Source of the DNA: Ruminococcus sp.
GTDB taxonomy: Bacteria > Bacillota > Clostridia > Oscillospirales > Ruminococcaceae
DNA length: 8,814 bases
Direction of reading: 5' to 3'
Assembly (NCBI GenBank): GCA_014799675.1
Contig: JAAVHM010000152.1
Location: 1-8,814, forward strand
Shown piece by piece: positions 1 to 6,694 of this stretch. A program made the translations under genes and the position numbers. Each line of letters begins with the position of its first letter. The first letter of the stretch is position 1. A model generated the notes under the pieces. That model searched no databases and was not told where the DNA came from. It worked only from the letters and a program-made list of their open reading frames with translations.

Positions 1-173
1 AATTGCTGTAATATTATGCTTGTATTTTTGATGAATACGAAGATAGTTTTATTTTAGCATATCCCGGCGTTTTGTGTATTAAGAAATCGTTTTTTTTTTT
101 TTTACTATTTTATGAACTCCGGCGGGCGCGGGAATTTGATGATTGATATAACATTAAATTTGTTAGTTATGTA
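1..173. other. Upstream region without a recognisable gene
   Basis: This AT-rich stretch has no reading frame that looks coding on either strand. The only conspicuous element is a run of 14 T at 90-103, followed shortly by a GC-rich patch (ccggcgggcgcggg, about 120-133). The T tract has no convincing GC-rich hairpin directly before it, so I do not call it a terminator. The end of the upstream gene is not visible. Confidence 0.6.
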
Positions 174-202
174 TTGACAGCTTGTTTAAAAGATGATAAA
201 AT
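174..202 (+). promoter_or_regulatory. Sigma-A-type promoter of the phosphonate operon
   Basis: A perfect -35 box TTGACA (174-179) is followed after exactly 17 bases by TAAAAT (197-202), one base away from the TATAAT consensus. Transcription would start near 209, leaving a leader of about 150 bases before the TTG start at 360. No other match of this quality lies upstream of the first gene, so this is the likely promoter of the whole six-gene unit. Confidence 0.7.
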
Positions 203-208
203 AATTAT

Positions 209-359
209 AAATTACCTCTAAATACCATTATCTGAAGCCTTTGCGCCTCATATGCGAAATAAATCATATTTCCACATTATGCCAATTATTGACAAGCGTC
301 AGCTTGCCCGCGAAATCCAAAAATTATACAGCCAAAAAGTTAAATGGGAGTAGATAACA
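209..359 (+). other. 5' leader of the phosphonate operon, with a small in-frame ORF
   Basis: The predicted leader is long. It contains an open frame with ATG at 252 (33 codons) and a second in-frame ATG at 279 (24 codons), ending with TAG at 351-353, six bases before the TTG start of the first gene. Neither ATG has a good ribosome site. A small stem CAAGC/GCTTG with a GTCA loop sits at 293-306. The ribosome site of the first gene, GGGAG at 346-350, lies inside the end of this small frame. It could be a translated leader or chance; no known riboswitch class is recognisable. Confidence 0.25.
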
Positions 360-1661
360 TTGGAAAAAACAGTTTACATATGCTTTTGCACTGACGTGAT
401 CCATGAGGGACACCGCAACATAGTCGATCACGCAAAAAAATACGGAAGAGTTGTTGCCGGGTGTCTCAGTGACAGAGAAATGATACGCTGTACCAAGTTT
501 CCTATCACATCAGAGGAAGAGCGCATGGCGTTATATCGTACTATTGACGGAATAGATGAAGTCGTTCTTCAGAAAGATATGCTGTATAATGATGTAATTG
601 AAAAGATACGTCCCGATTTTGTTGTGCATGGCGATAACTGGAAAACAGGGGCGGAAAGGCTGATAAGAAATCATGTTGAAAGCCTTATCACTCCATACGG
701 CGGAAAGATAATAGATGTGCCGTATACCTACAGCGAGAGCGTTAAAAAAGTTGACAGGCGTCTCCGGGAAAAATTGGCTATGCCTGAATACAGAAGAAAA
801 CGACTTCGCCAGCTGCTTGAGATGACTCCTATAGTCAAAGCAATGGAGGCGCATTCGGGGCTTACAGGTCTGATAGTCGAGAAAACAGTTGTTGACGGAA
901 ACAACGGCAAACTGGATCAGTTTGACTGTATGTGGGTATCTTCCCTTTGCGACAGCACGGATAAAGGGAAACCCGATATTGAGCTGGTAGATATGACTTC
1001 ACGTCTGCGTACTATCAATGATATCATAGAAGTCACTACGAAACCGATTATTCTGGACGGCGATACAGGCGGCTTGACCGAGCATTTCGTGTACAATGTA
1101 CGCACTCTTGAAAGGATCGGCGTCAGTGCGGTTATTATTGAAGACAAAACAGGTCTTAAGAAAAACAGTTTATTTGGTACGGAAGTAGTTCAGACGCAGG
1201 ACAGCATTGAAAATTTCAGCGCAAAGATCGCCGCGGGAAAAAAAGCCCAGCTCTCTGAGGATTTTATGATAATTGCTAGAATAGAAAGTCTGATCCTTGA
1301 ACGCGGTATGGACGACGCGCTTGAAAGGGCTTTTGCTTTTACCGCCGCGGGCGCTGACGGCATTATGATACACAGCCGAAAAAAAGAAGCGGATGAGATA
1401 TTTGAATTCTGCGATAAATTCCGCGAAAAGGATAAGAAAACGCCGATCGTAGTTGTTCCGACTTCTTTCAGCCATGTCACGGAGGAGGAGCTGTCTGAAC
1501 ACGGGGTGAACATTGTTATATATGCAAATCAGCTGATGAGGGCTGCTTTCCCCGTTATGCAGAGAACTGCGGAAGATATCCTGAAGGCACACAGAGCAAA
1601 GGAAGTGGATTCGCAGCTTATGCCGTTTAAGGATATAATCAGGCTGATAGATGAAATATAA
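360..1661 (+). CDS. aepX: Cytidylyltransferase-phosphoenolpyruvate mutase fusion (Fom1-like)
   Basis: This 433-residue protein has two domains. Residues 4 to about 135 form an HxGH nucleotidyltransferase: HEGH at 15-18, a SEEER helix at 51-55, and RPDFVVHGDNW at 84-94. Residues about 160-433 form a PEP mutase of the isocitrate-lyase superfamily. It has the hallmark EDK-x5-NS at 261-270 (E261, K263, K267, N269, S270), DGDTGG at 233-238 for Mg binding, and R307 and H338, whose 31-residue spacing equals R159/H190 of mussel PEP mutase. The mutase makes phosphonopyruvate from PEP. In Fom1 of fosfomycin synthesis the same architecture adds CMP to 2-hydroxyethylphosphonate, so this N-terminal domain may do likewise (inference). 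The start is TTG, set 9 bases after GGGAG at 346-350. It is the first gene of the operon. The mutase call is very secure; the nucleotide acceptor is unknown. It is also called ppm. Confidence 0.95.
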   Translation: MEKTVYICFCTDVIHEGHRNIVDHAKKYGRVVAGCLSDREMIRCTKFPITSEEERMALYRTIDGIDEVVLQKDMLYNDVIEKIRPDFVVHGDNWKTGAERLIRNHVESLITPYGGKIIDVPYTYSESVKKVDRRLREKLAMPEYRRKRLRQLLEMTPIVKAMEAHSGLTGLIVEKTVVDGNNGKLDQFDCMWVSSLCDSTDKGKPDIELVDMTSRLRTINDIIEVTTKPIILDGDTGGLTEHFVYNVRTLERIGVSAVIIEDKTGLKKNSLFGTEVVQTQDSIENFSAKIAAGKKAQLSEDFMIIARIESLILERGMDDALERAFAFTAAGADGIMIHSRKKEADEIFEFCDKFREKDKKTPIVVVPTSFSHVTEEELSEHGVNIVIYANQLMRAAFPVMQRTAEDILKAHRAKEVDSQLMPFKDIIRLIDEI

Positions 1662-1670
1662 AAATTGATT

Positions 1671-1676
1671 TGAGGT
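1671..1676 (+). promoter_or_regulatory. Ribosome binding site fixing the TTG start at 1685
   Basis: TGAGGT lies 8 bases before the TTG at 1685. A longer frame opening at TTG 1670 would place this site inside the coding sequence and would leave that start with no ribosome site. A third TTG at 1700 has GGAG (1687-1690) before it and remains possible, but starting there would remove the first beta-strand residues just ahead of the DxH motif. Confidence 0.55.
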
Positions 1677-1684
1677 TATGTTTT

Positions 1685-2431
1685 TTGGAGAAAAAATATT
1701 TGATACTTTCTGATATTCACGGCAATGTCAGCGCGTTTGATTCTGTGCTTTATGATTGCCGTGATGAAAATTTTACAGGGGTCATAATTCTCGGCGATTG
1801 TATTGATTATGGAATGAGGTCAAATGAAATTATCCATAAGCTGACGGAACTCGGCGAAACGGTATGGAAAGGAAAAATCATTGTAAATATATGGGGCAAT
1901 CACGAAAAACTCGTGACCGGCAAAGACCTTGAGAAGCTTTCCTCCGACCGCGGACGCGTAATGAGCAGGTATACGGCAAAGCGCCTTTCCGACGAATCGT
2001 TACGGTATATAAGATCGGAAATGAACCCCGACGGTATTCAGGAGTTTGAAGCAGGCGGTATGAAATGTATGGCTGTACACGGCTCATTGGAAGATCATTA
2101 CTGGAAAGCAATTGCGCCGAACGAGCTTCACGGCGGGTATGCGGATTATGATATTGTTTTTGGGGGACACTCTCATTACTCACATTGCTTTACGCATTTC
2201 TACCCGAAAGATGATACGGAACTGCGAAATAAAAAGGCTGTTGTTTTTATAAACCCGGGTTCGGTAGGGCAGCCGAGAAATCAAAATCCGTGCGCTCAGT
2301 ATGCGGTGGTAACATTGCCCTCAAAGCGGGTGGAACTAAGAGCCGTTGAATATGATATAAAATATGAGCAGTCTCTGTTCCCCGACGAGATAGATGAATT
2401 TTATAAAAACAGGCTCACGCGCGGAGTTTAA
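1685..2431 (+). CDS. Calcineurin-like metallophosphoesterase, YfcE-like
   Basis: With the TTG start at 1685 this is a 248-residue soluble protein beginning MEKKYLILSDIHGN. All metal-binding motifs of the family are present in order: DIH at 10-12, GDCIDYG at 37-43, GNHE at 71-74, HG at 132-133 and GGHSHY at 160-165, followed by INPGSVGQPR at 189-198, typical of the YfcE-type branch. An intact di-metal site is therefore expected, hydrolysing a phosphomonoester, phosphodiester or pyrophosphate bond. No signal peptide is visible, so it acts in the cytoplasm. It lies 23 bases after the PEP mutase gene and 18 before the SDR gene, so it is co-transcribed. A role such as releasing CMP or phosphate from an activated intermediate is plausible from context but is inference; the substrate cannot be read from the sequence. 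Confidence 0.85.
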   Translation: MEKKYLILSDIHGNVSAFDSVLYDCRDENFTGVIILGDCIDYGMRSNEIIHKLTELGETVWKGKIIVNIWGNHEKLVTGKDLEKLSSDRGRVMSRYTAKRLSDESLRYIRSEMNPDGIQEFEAGGMKCMAVHGSLEDHYWKAIAPNELHGGYADYDIVFGGHSHYSHCFTHFYPKDDTELRNKKAVVFINPGSVGQPRNQNPCAQYAVVTLPSKRVELRAVEYDIKYEQSLFPDEIDEFYKNRLTRGV

Positions 2432-2449
2432 CGAAAAGGCGGTAAAAAT

Positions 2450-3451
2450 ATGAGTAAATTGTATGCAATAAGCGGTGTTACGGGAATGACGGGAAATGAA
2501 CTGGTAAGGCAGATACTGACCGATGACAGCACCGATCGTATTCTGGGATTTGATAATTTTTACGCTTCTTCAATTGATACTGTTTCGGATCGTATAAATG
2601 ATGAGCGTTTTGAATTTTTTGAGTACGATCTGAACAATAAAGAGCAGATGCGGAAATTTGAAAACCGAGTAAAGGAAACTGCCGTCAGCTTTGACGAGAT
2701 AATTTATATAAATTGCGCGGCGGTTGTCCACACAGAGCATTTCTACCATGTGTATGAAACCTTTGAAACCAATGTGGAGGGCATGAATTATTTTCTGGAA
2801 CAGGCTATCCGTACAGGAGCGCATAAGTATATCAACTGCTCGACCTCGGAGGTCTATTCCATGAATTCATGGAACGAAAACGGCGGTGTAAAGGAAAGCG
2901 ATTATCTGACAATGTCTGTTGCCGAACACAGCCAGAGAACCAGCTATGCGGTTGGAAAGCTTATGACAGAGTTTTTTATCAAGGACGCTGTAGATAACGG
3001 AAAGATCAAAGGCTGCTCCATACGGTTTGCAAATGTTTACAGCAAGGACGAAAGATATCCCAAGCATATAATACCGTTTATAATCAACAGCTTCCGCGAG
3101 GACGGCAAGGTCGTTTTACTGGAAAATTCATTGAAAAACAGACGTACCTTTCTGAATAATTATGACAGCTGCAGCGCAGTTCTGGCATTGGCGTCGGCGG
3201 ATCACGCACTTGACGGTACAGTATACAATGTAGCTACAGATGAAGAGATATCTATAATTGATCTTGCAAAGTTGTGCGCCGCTAAGATGGGGATAGATGA
3301 TCCTGTGATCGAATTCAAGGGTTACCGTGAATCAGACCCCGAAAGAAGATTACTGTCAACGGAAAAGATAAGGACGAGAACTTCATGGAAGCCTGTTGTA
3401 ACTCTTGATAAAGGACTTGACGAATGTATCGCTAATTATTTAAAGAGGTGA
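2450..3451 (+). CDS. Extended SDR, NAD(P)-dependent epimerase/dehydratase-like
   Basis: This protein has 333 residues, the usual size for extended short-chain dehydrogenases acting on NDP-sugars. The N-terminal Rossmann motif GVTGMTG (9-15) follows the first strand. S131/T132 in the INCSTSEVY segment and Y166-x3-K170 (YAVGK) supply the catalytic Ser/Thr-Tyr-Lys set. RFANVYS at 192-198 and the C-terminal DPERRLLSTEKI (297-308) match the conserved substrate-domain elements of this family. It is expected to oxidise/reduce or epimerise a nucleotide-linked substrate in the cytoplasm. The ATG at 2450 follows an AAGGCGG site. Seven bases separate its stop from the next gene, whose ribosome site overlaps this stop, which implies coupling. 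The substrate is unknown; in this operon it could be a nucleotide-activated phosphonate or a sugar that carries one (inference). Confidence 0.88.
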   Translation: MSKLYAISGVTGMTGNELVRQILTDDSTDRILGFDNFYASSIDTVSDRINDERFEFFEYDLNNKEQMRKFENRVKETAVSFDEIIYINCAAVVHTEHFYHVYETFETNVEGMNYFLEQAIRTGAHKYINCSTSEVYSMNSWNENGGVKESDYLTMSVAEHSQRTSYAVGKLMTEFFIKDAVDNGKIKGCSIRFANVYSKDERYPKHIIPFIINSFREDGKVVLLENSLKNRRTFLNNYDSCSAVLALASADHALDGTVYNVATDEEISIIDLAKLCAAKMGIDDPVIEFKGYRESDPERRLLSTEKIRTRTSWKPVVTLDKGLDECIANYLKR

Positions 3452-3458
3452 GGCGCAT

Positions 3459-4214
3459 ATGAAAACCGCGGTCATTACAGCGGCGGGAATATCGAGCAGG
3501 TTTAACGAGGGTATTCCCGAATCGGAAAAACAGCTAAAAGGGATATACGGCGGGGGAGACCGGACGCTTTTATATCACCTTGTCCGAAAGTGTCTGTTTG
3601 CAGATAAAATAATAGTCGTCGGCGGATACAAGTTTGATGACTTAAAGGAATATCTGCTTGGTTTGAAGCCTGAGATACGTGATAAAATTGCACTCGTGTA
3701 TAATGAAAATTATAAAACGCTTTCCTCGGGATACAGTCTGTATCTCGGTCTTGCGGAAGCTTTTAAATGTCAGTCTGACGAAATTCTTTTTATTGAGGGA
3801 GACCTTGATGTTGACCGCGATTCCTTGGATAACGTTATCAAAAGCAGAAATAGTGTTCTTACCTATAACTATGAGCCGATCTATGCAAATAAAGCTGTTG
3901 TATTGTATAAGGACAGCAATGAACGCTTCCGCTATGCGTTTAACAGCAGCCACGGAATGCTGGAGATAAAAGAGCCGTTTTCCTGTATTCTTAATTCGGG
4001 ACAGATATGGAAATTTACAGATATTGAAAAGCTGAAAGCGGCAAATGACAGTTTTTTTTCAGAAGAAAAAAACGGGACAAATCTTCGTATCATACAGAAT
4101 TATATTGATCACGGAACAGAAGCCGACTTGATCGGGCTTAAACGCTGGACAAACTGCAACACGCGGGAGGATTACGATAAAATAGTTTCATACTGGGAGG
4201 AAGAATTAAAATGA
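3459..4214 (+). CDS. LicC/MobA-like nucleotidyltransferase
   Basis: This 251-residue protein is a Rossmann-like NTP transferase. The nucleotide-binding opening ITAAGISSRF (6-15) is followed by a Lys-containing loop around K24-K27. YNENY...SGYSLYLGL (81-98) resembles the phosphocholine cytidylyltransferase (LicC) group. GDLDVD (114-119) supplies metal-binding acidic residues, and W230-TNCNTREDY is the usual C-terminal anchor. It should transfer a nucleotide, probably CMP, to a phosphate or phosphonate. Known relatives in phosphonate pathways, such as PntC, activate 2-aminoethylphosphonate with CTP. Here it coexists with the unrelated cytidylyltransferase domain of the first gene, so the two probably have different acceptors. 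The start at ATG 3459 has the strong site AGAGGTGAGG (3443-3452). Its stop overlaps the next start by four bases (ATGA). Family assignment is good; substrate is uncertain. Confidence 0.82.
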   Translation: MKTAVITAAGISSRFNEGIPESEKQLKGIYGGGDRTLLYHLVRKCLFADKIIVVGGYKFDDLKEYLLGLKPEIRDKIALVYNENYKTLSSGYSLYLGLAEAFKCQSDEILFIEGDLDVDRDSLDNVIKSRNSVLTYNYEPIYANKAVVLYKDSNERFRYAFNSSHGMLEIKEPFSCILNSGQIWKFTDIEKLKAANDSFFSEEKNGTNLRIIQNYIDHGTEADLIGLKRWTNCNTREDYDKIVSYWEEELK

Positions 4215-5386
4215 AAACATTGGAGCAAAGACTGCAAATAGTTGAGCAGCACGTAAATAGCGGGAATATCAAGCTGATGATAATAGGTCTCGGAAGCGTC
4301 GGAGCTTATTTGCTGGATTATATTATCAGCAGCAACGATGCCGATATCAGCGTGGTTGTTGTCGGCAGAGATGAAGAAAAAATGCGGAAAAAGGTCAATA
4401 TTGCAAGAATTTCGGGATTGATACGTGAGGTAAACAAATCGCACATTGATGTTGAGGGCGGCGTTGACCTGAATGATATAAATTCTATTCAGAGGGTAAT
4501 TGAGAAGCATCAGCCCGATTTTATAGTTAATTCCAGCCGCGCCTATCCCGGACTTAAATACGGCAGTATTTCATGGGCAAATGTGAGAGCATACGGAATT
4601 TGGAGTCCTCTTGCCATACGCTTCACAAAAAATATAATGGAGGCGTGCGATAATGCGGATACAAATGCTGTTGTTATCAATACATCTTATTCCGACGCAG
4701 TTATTCCATGGCTGAAAAGCGCAGGCAGAGCCTATCCCGATTTTGGCAGCGGCAACCTTAATCATCTTGTTCCGCGTTTGAAATTTGCCGCCGCGGAGAT
4801 ACTTGGCGTAAATGATTACTGGAATGTTGATGTAATGTTTGCGGCAGGTCATTTTCATGACGTATGTATCAGTAAGGAAGGTCAGACCGAAGGCGTTGAG
4901 CTTCCTCTTAAAATCTATTATAACGGTAAGGAGCAGGACATTCCACATGACAAATTATTTGCAGGCTGCAAGATAGCTATGCCTGTTGACCAGACAAGAA
5001 ATATGATGAATGCCTCCAGCAATTATAATATTATTACAGCGGTCATAAACGCGATACGTACAAAGGAAGATCAAAAGCTGTTCATACCGGGATTTGACGG
5101 AAATATCGGAGGATATCCCGTGACTGTAGGTTACAGGAACGGTAAGCTGAACGCCCTTATAGACGAGTCTGTGTTCAGCTTTGAAGAGATGAATAAAGCC
5201 GACAGAGCCTCTATGGCGCTTGACGGAATAGAAGATATCGTAAACGGAAAACTGATCTATACGGACGCTCTCATTGAGAAAGCGAAAAAAGCGTTCGGCG
5301 CAGAGCTTCCAAAAGAAGTTCCCTTTGAAGATATTGAGAAAACAGCGGAGTATATTATTGAAAAAATTATTCTTCCCAATACTTAA
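4211..5386 (+). CDS. Divergent lactate/malate-dehydrogenase-like oxidoreductase
   Basis: The 391 residues open with a short helix and then a Rossmann fold: IIGLGSVG at 24-31, and VVVVGRD at 48-54, where Arg53 suggests NADP preference. By eye the centre follows the LDH/MDH pattern. VNSSRAYPG (106-114) sits where LDH has its substrate loop, NTSYSDAV (157-164) where it has NPVD, and GSGNLNHLVPRLKFAAAEILGV (179-200) parallels the GSGTxLDxAR helix, with R189 as candidate substrate Arg. GHFHD (213-217) sits at the catalytic-His segment. About 80 C-terminal residues exceed the usual LDH length. LDH/MDH enzymes reduce alpha-keto acids, so phosphonopyruvate or phosphonoacetaldehyde are natural candidate substrates here (inference). 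A saccharopine-dehydrogenase-like label is the main alternative. The start overlaps the previous stop (ATGA) with GGGAGG at 4195-4200, implying coupled translation. Confidence 0.7.
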   Translation: MKTLEQRLQIVEQHVNSGNIKLMIIGLGSVGAYLLDYIISSNDADISVVVVGRDEEKMRKKVNIARISGLIREVNKSHIDVEGGVDLNDINSIQRVIEKHQPDFIVNSSRAYPGLKYGSISWANVRAYGIWSPLAIRFTKNIMEACDNADTNAVVINTSYSDAVIPWLKSAGRAYPDFGSGNLNHLVPRLKFAAAEILGVNDYWNVDVMFAAGHFHDVCISKEGQTEGVELPLKIYYNGKEQDIPHDKLFAGCKIAMPVDQTRNMMNASSNYNIITAVINAIRTKEDQKLFIPGFDGNIGGYPVTVGYRNGKLNALIDESVFSFEEMNKADRASMALDGIEDIVNGKLIYTDALIEKAKKAFGAELPKEVPFEDIEKTAEYIIEKIILPNT

Positions 5387-5400
5387 GAAAAATTTTACGC

Positions 5401-5431
5401 TATAAAAAAATTCGGAAAAAACTTTTTTATA
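5401..5431 (+). repeat. AT-only inverted repeat before the decarboxylase gene
   Basis: TATAAAAAA (5401-5409) is the perfect reverse complement of TTTTTTATA (5423-5431), with a 13-base loop. It occupies the only spacer of notable length inside the operon, between the dehydrogenase-like gene and the decarboxylase gene. All stem pairs are A-T, so it would be a weak stem. It may affect mRNA processing or decarboxylase expression, or it may simply reflect local base composition. Confidence 0.35.
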
Positions 5432-5452
5432 AAAAATAAAGAGGACGGACTA

Positions 5453-6574
5453 ATGAAAGTTGAAAATTTTGTAAAAATAATTGGCTGCGACTTTTTCACA
5501 GGCGTGCCTGACAGTCAGCTTAAAGCTCTTTGCGACTACTTGATGGATACCTATGGCATTGACCCGAAGCACCACATCATTGCCGCTAACGAGGGAAACT
5601 GTGCTGCTTTGGCGGCAGGCTACCATTTGGCAACAGGTATGATACCCGCGGTTTATATGCAGAACAGCGGCGAGGGAAATATTATTAATCCTGCGGCAAG
5701 CCTTTTAAACGATAAGGTTTATGCTATCCCTGTTGTATTTATCATAGGCTGGCGCGGTGAACCCGGAGTGCATGACGAACCCCAGCATATCTATCAGGGA
5801 GAGATCACTGTTAAGCTGCTTGAGGATATGGGTATAGCTTCATTTGTTATTGGCAAAGATACTTCCGAGAATGAAGCTGCCGAAGCTATGTCGGGATTTA
5901 AACCTTTGCTGGAAAAAGGAAAAGATGTGGCTTTTATTATCCGAAAGGGAGCTTTGACCGATTCGCCAAAGGCAGAATATAAAAATGCCAACACGATGAA
6001 CCGTGAAGAAATAATAAGGCATATTGTTAAAGTCAGCGGCGAAGATCCTATCATTTCCACAACGGGAAAAGCGAGCCGCGAGCTTTTTGAAATACGGGAG
6101 GCAAACGATCAGAGCCATAAATACGATTTTCTTACTGTCGGCTCTATGGGACACAGTTCGTCAATTGCTCTCGGAATTGCTTTTAATAAACCAAACAGAA
6201 AAATATGGTGTATCGACGGTGACGGGGCGGCATTAATGCATATGGGGGCTATGGCGCTCATAGGTACAAATAAGCCGAAAAATTTGGTGCATATAATAAT
6301 CAACAACGGCGCGCACGAAACTGTGGGAGGAATGCCTACCGCGGCGGCGGATATTGACATTATCGGCATAGCAAAGGCCTGCGGATATACCAATGCTGTA
6401 AGTGTTGATTCTTTTGATATGCTTGACAAAGAGCTGAAAAAAGCAAAAAGCCTCAGCGAGCTTTCACTTATCGAGGTAAAATGCTCTATTGGTTCAAGAA
6501 ACGATTTGGGACGCCCCACCACTACAACCTTTGATAATAAGCATAGCTTTATGAATTATCTGAAAAGCCTTTGA
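5453..6574 (+). CDS. aepY: Phosphonopyruvate decarboxylase (ThDP-dependent)
   Basis: This 373-residue protein matches the family over its whole length. The N-terminal pyrimidine-binding domain contains FTGVPDSQL (15-23), the catalytic Glu in ANEGN (E47) and WRGEPGVHDEPQH (100-112). The C-terminal pyrophosphate-binding domain contains GSMGHSSSIALG (230-241), the ThDP/Mg motif GDG (256-258) to NN (284-285), NGAHETVGG (285-293) and the C-terminal GSRNDLGRPTT (347-357). It converts phosphonopyruvate to phosphonoacetaldehyde and CO2, the step that pulls the unfavourable PEP mutase reaction forward. The ATG start has AGAGG 8 bases before it. It is the last gene of the operon, with the terminator 18 bases after its stop. 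It is also called ppd, and fom2 in fosfomycin clusters. Sulfopyruvate decarboxylase is the nearest alternative, but the partner PEP mutase makes that unlikely. Confidence 0.95.
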   Translation: MKVENFVKIIGCDFFTGVPDSQLKALCDYLMDTYGIDPKHHIIAANEGNCAALAAGYHLATGMIPAVYMQNSGEGNIINPAASLLNDKVYAIPVVFIIGWRGEPGVHDEPQHIYQGEITVKLLEDMGIASFVIGKDTSENEAAEAMSGFKPLLEKGKDVAFIIRKGALTDSPKAEYKNANTMNREEIIRHIVKVSGEDPIISTTGKASRELFEIREANDQSHKYDFLTVGSMGHSSSIALGIAFNKPNRKIWCIDGDGAALMHMGAMALIGTNKPKNLVHIIINNGAHETVGGMPTAAADIDIIGIAKACGYTNAVSVDSFDMLDKELKKAKSLSELSLIEVKCSIGSRNDLGRPTTTTFDNKHSFMNYLKSL

Positions 6575-6592
6575 ATTTCCCGATCACTCCTG

Positions 6593-6640
6593 CTCCACGG
6601 CTGAAAAATGCACTTTTTCAGCCGTGGAGAATATTTTTTT
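6593..6640 (+). terminator. Intrinsic terminator of the phosphonate operon
   Basis: A perfect 16-bp stem (6593-6608 with 6614-6629; arm CTCCACGGCTGAAAAA) closes on a five-base loop and is followed by AATA and a run of seven T (6634-6640). It starts 18 bases after the decarboxylase stop. This marks the 3' end of the six-gene unit. Confidence 0.93.
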
Positions 6641-6694
6641 AACCCGAATTAAATAACCGTTCGCAAAAAGAAAAGAGATGTTTCACATATGGAA

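Noticed and set aside
90..103. Run of 14 T as a terminator of an upstream gene
   Set aside because: No GC-rich hairpin directly precedes it and no upstream gene end is visible; it is only a homopolymer tract.
289..294. Second TTGACA as an alternative operon promoter
   Set aside because: No -10-like hexamer lies 16-18 bases downstream (the sequence there is GAAATC); the TATACA at 325-330 is far too distant.
1170..1592. Minus-strand frame of 140 codons inside the PEP mutase gene
   Set aside because: It mirrors a clearly conserved coding region; its translation has no recognisable domain.
1670..1684. TTG at 1670 as the start of the metallophosphoesterase
   Set aside because: It has no ribosome site and would overlap the TGAGGT that serves the TTG at 1685; the five extra residues precede the conserved first strand and add nothing recognisable.
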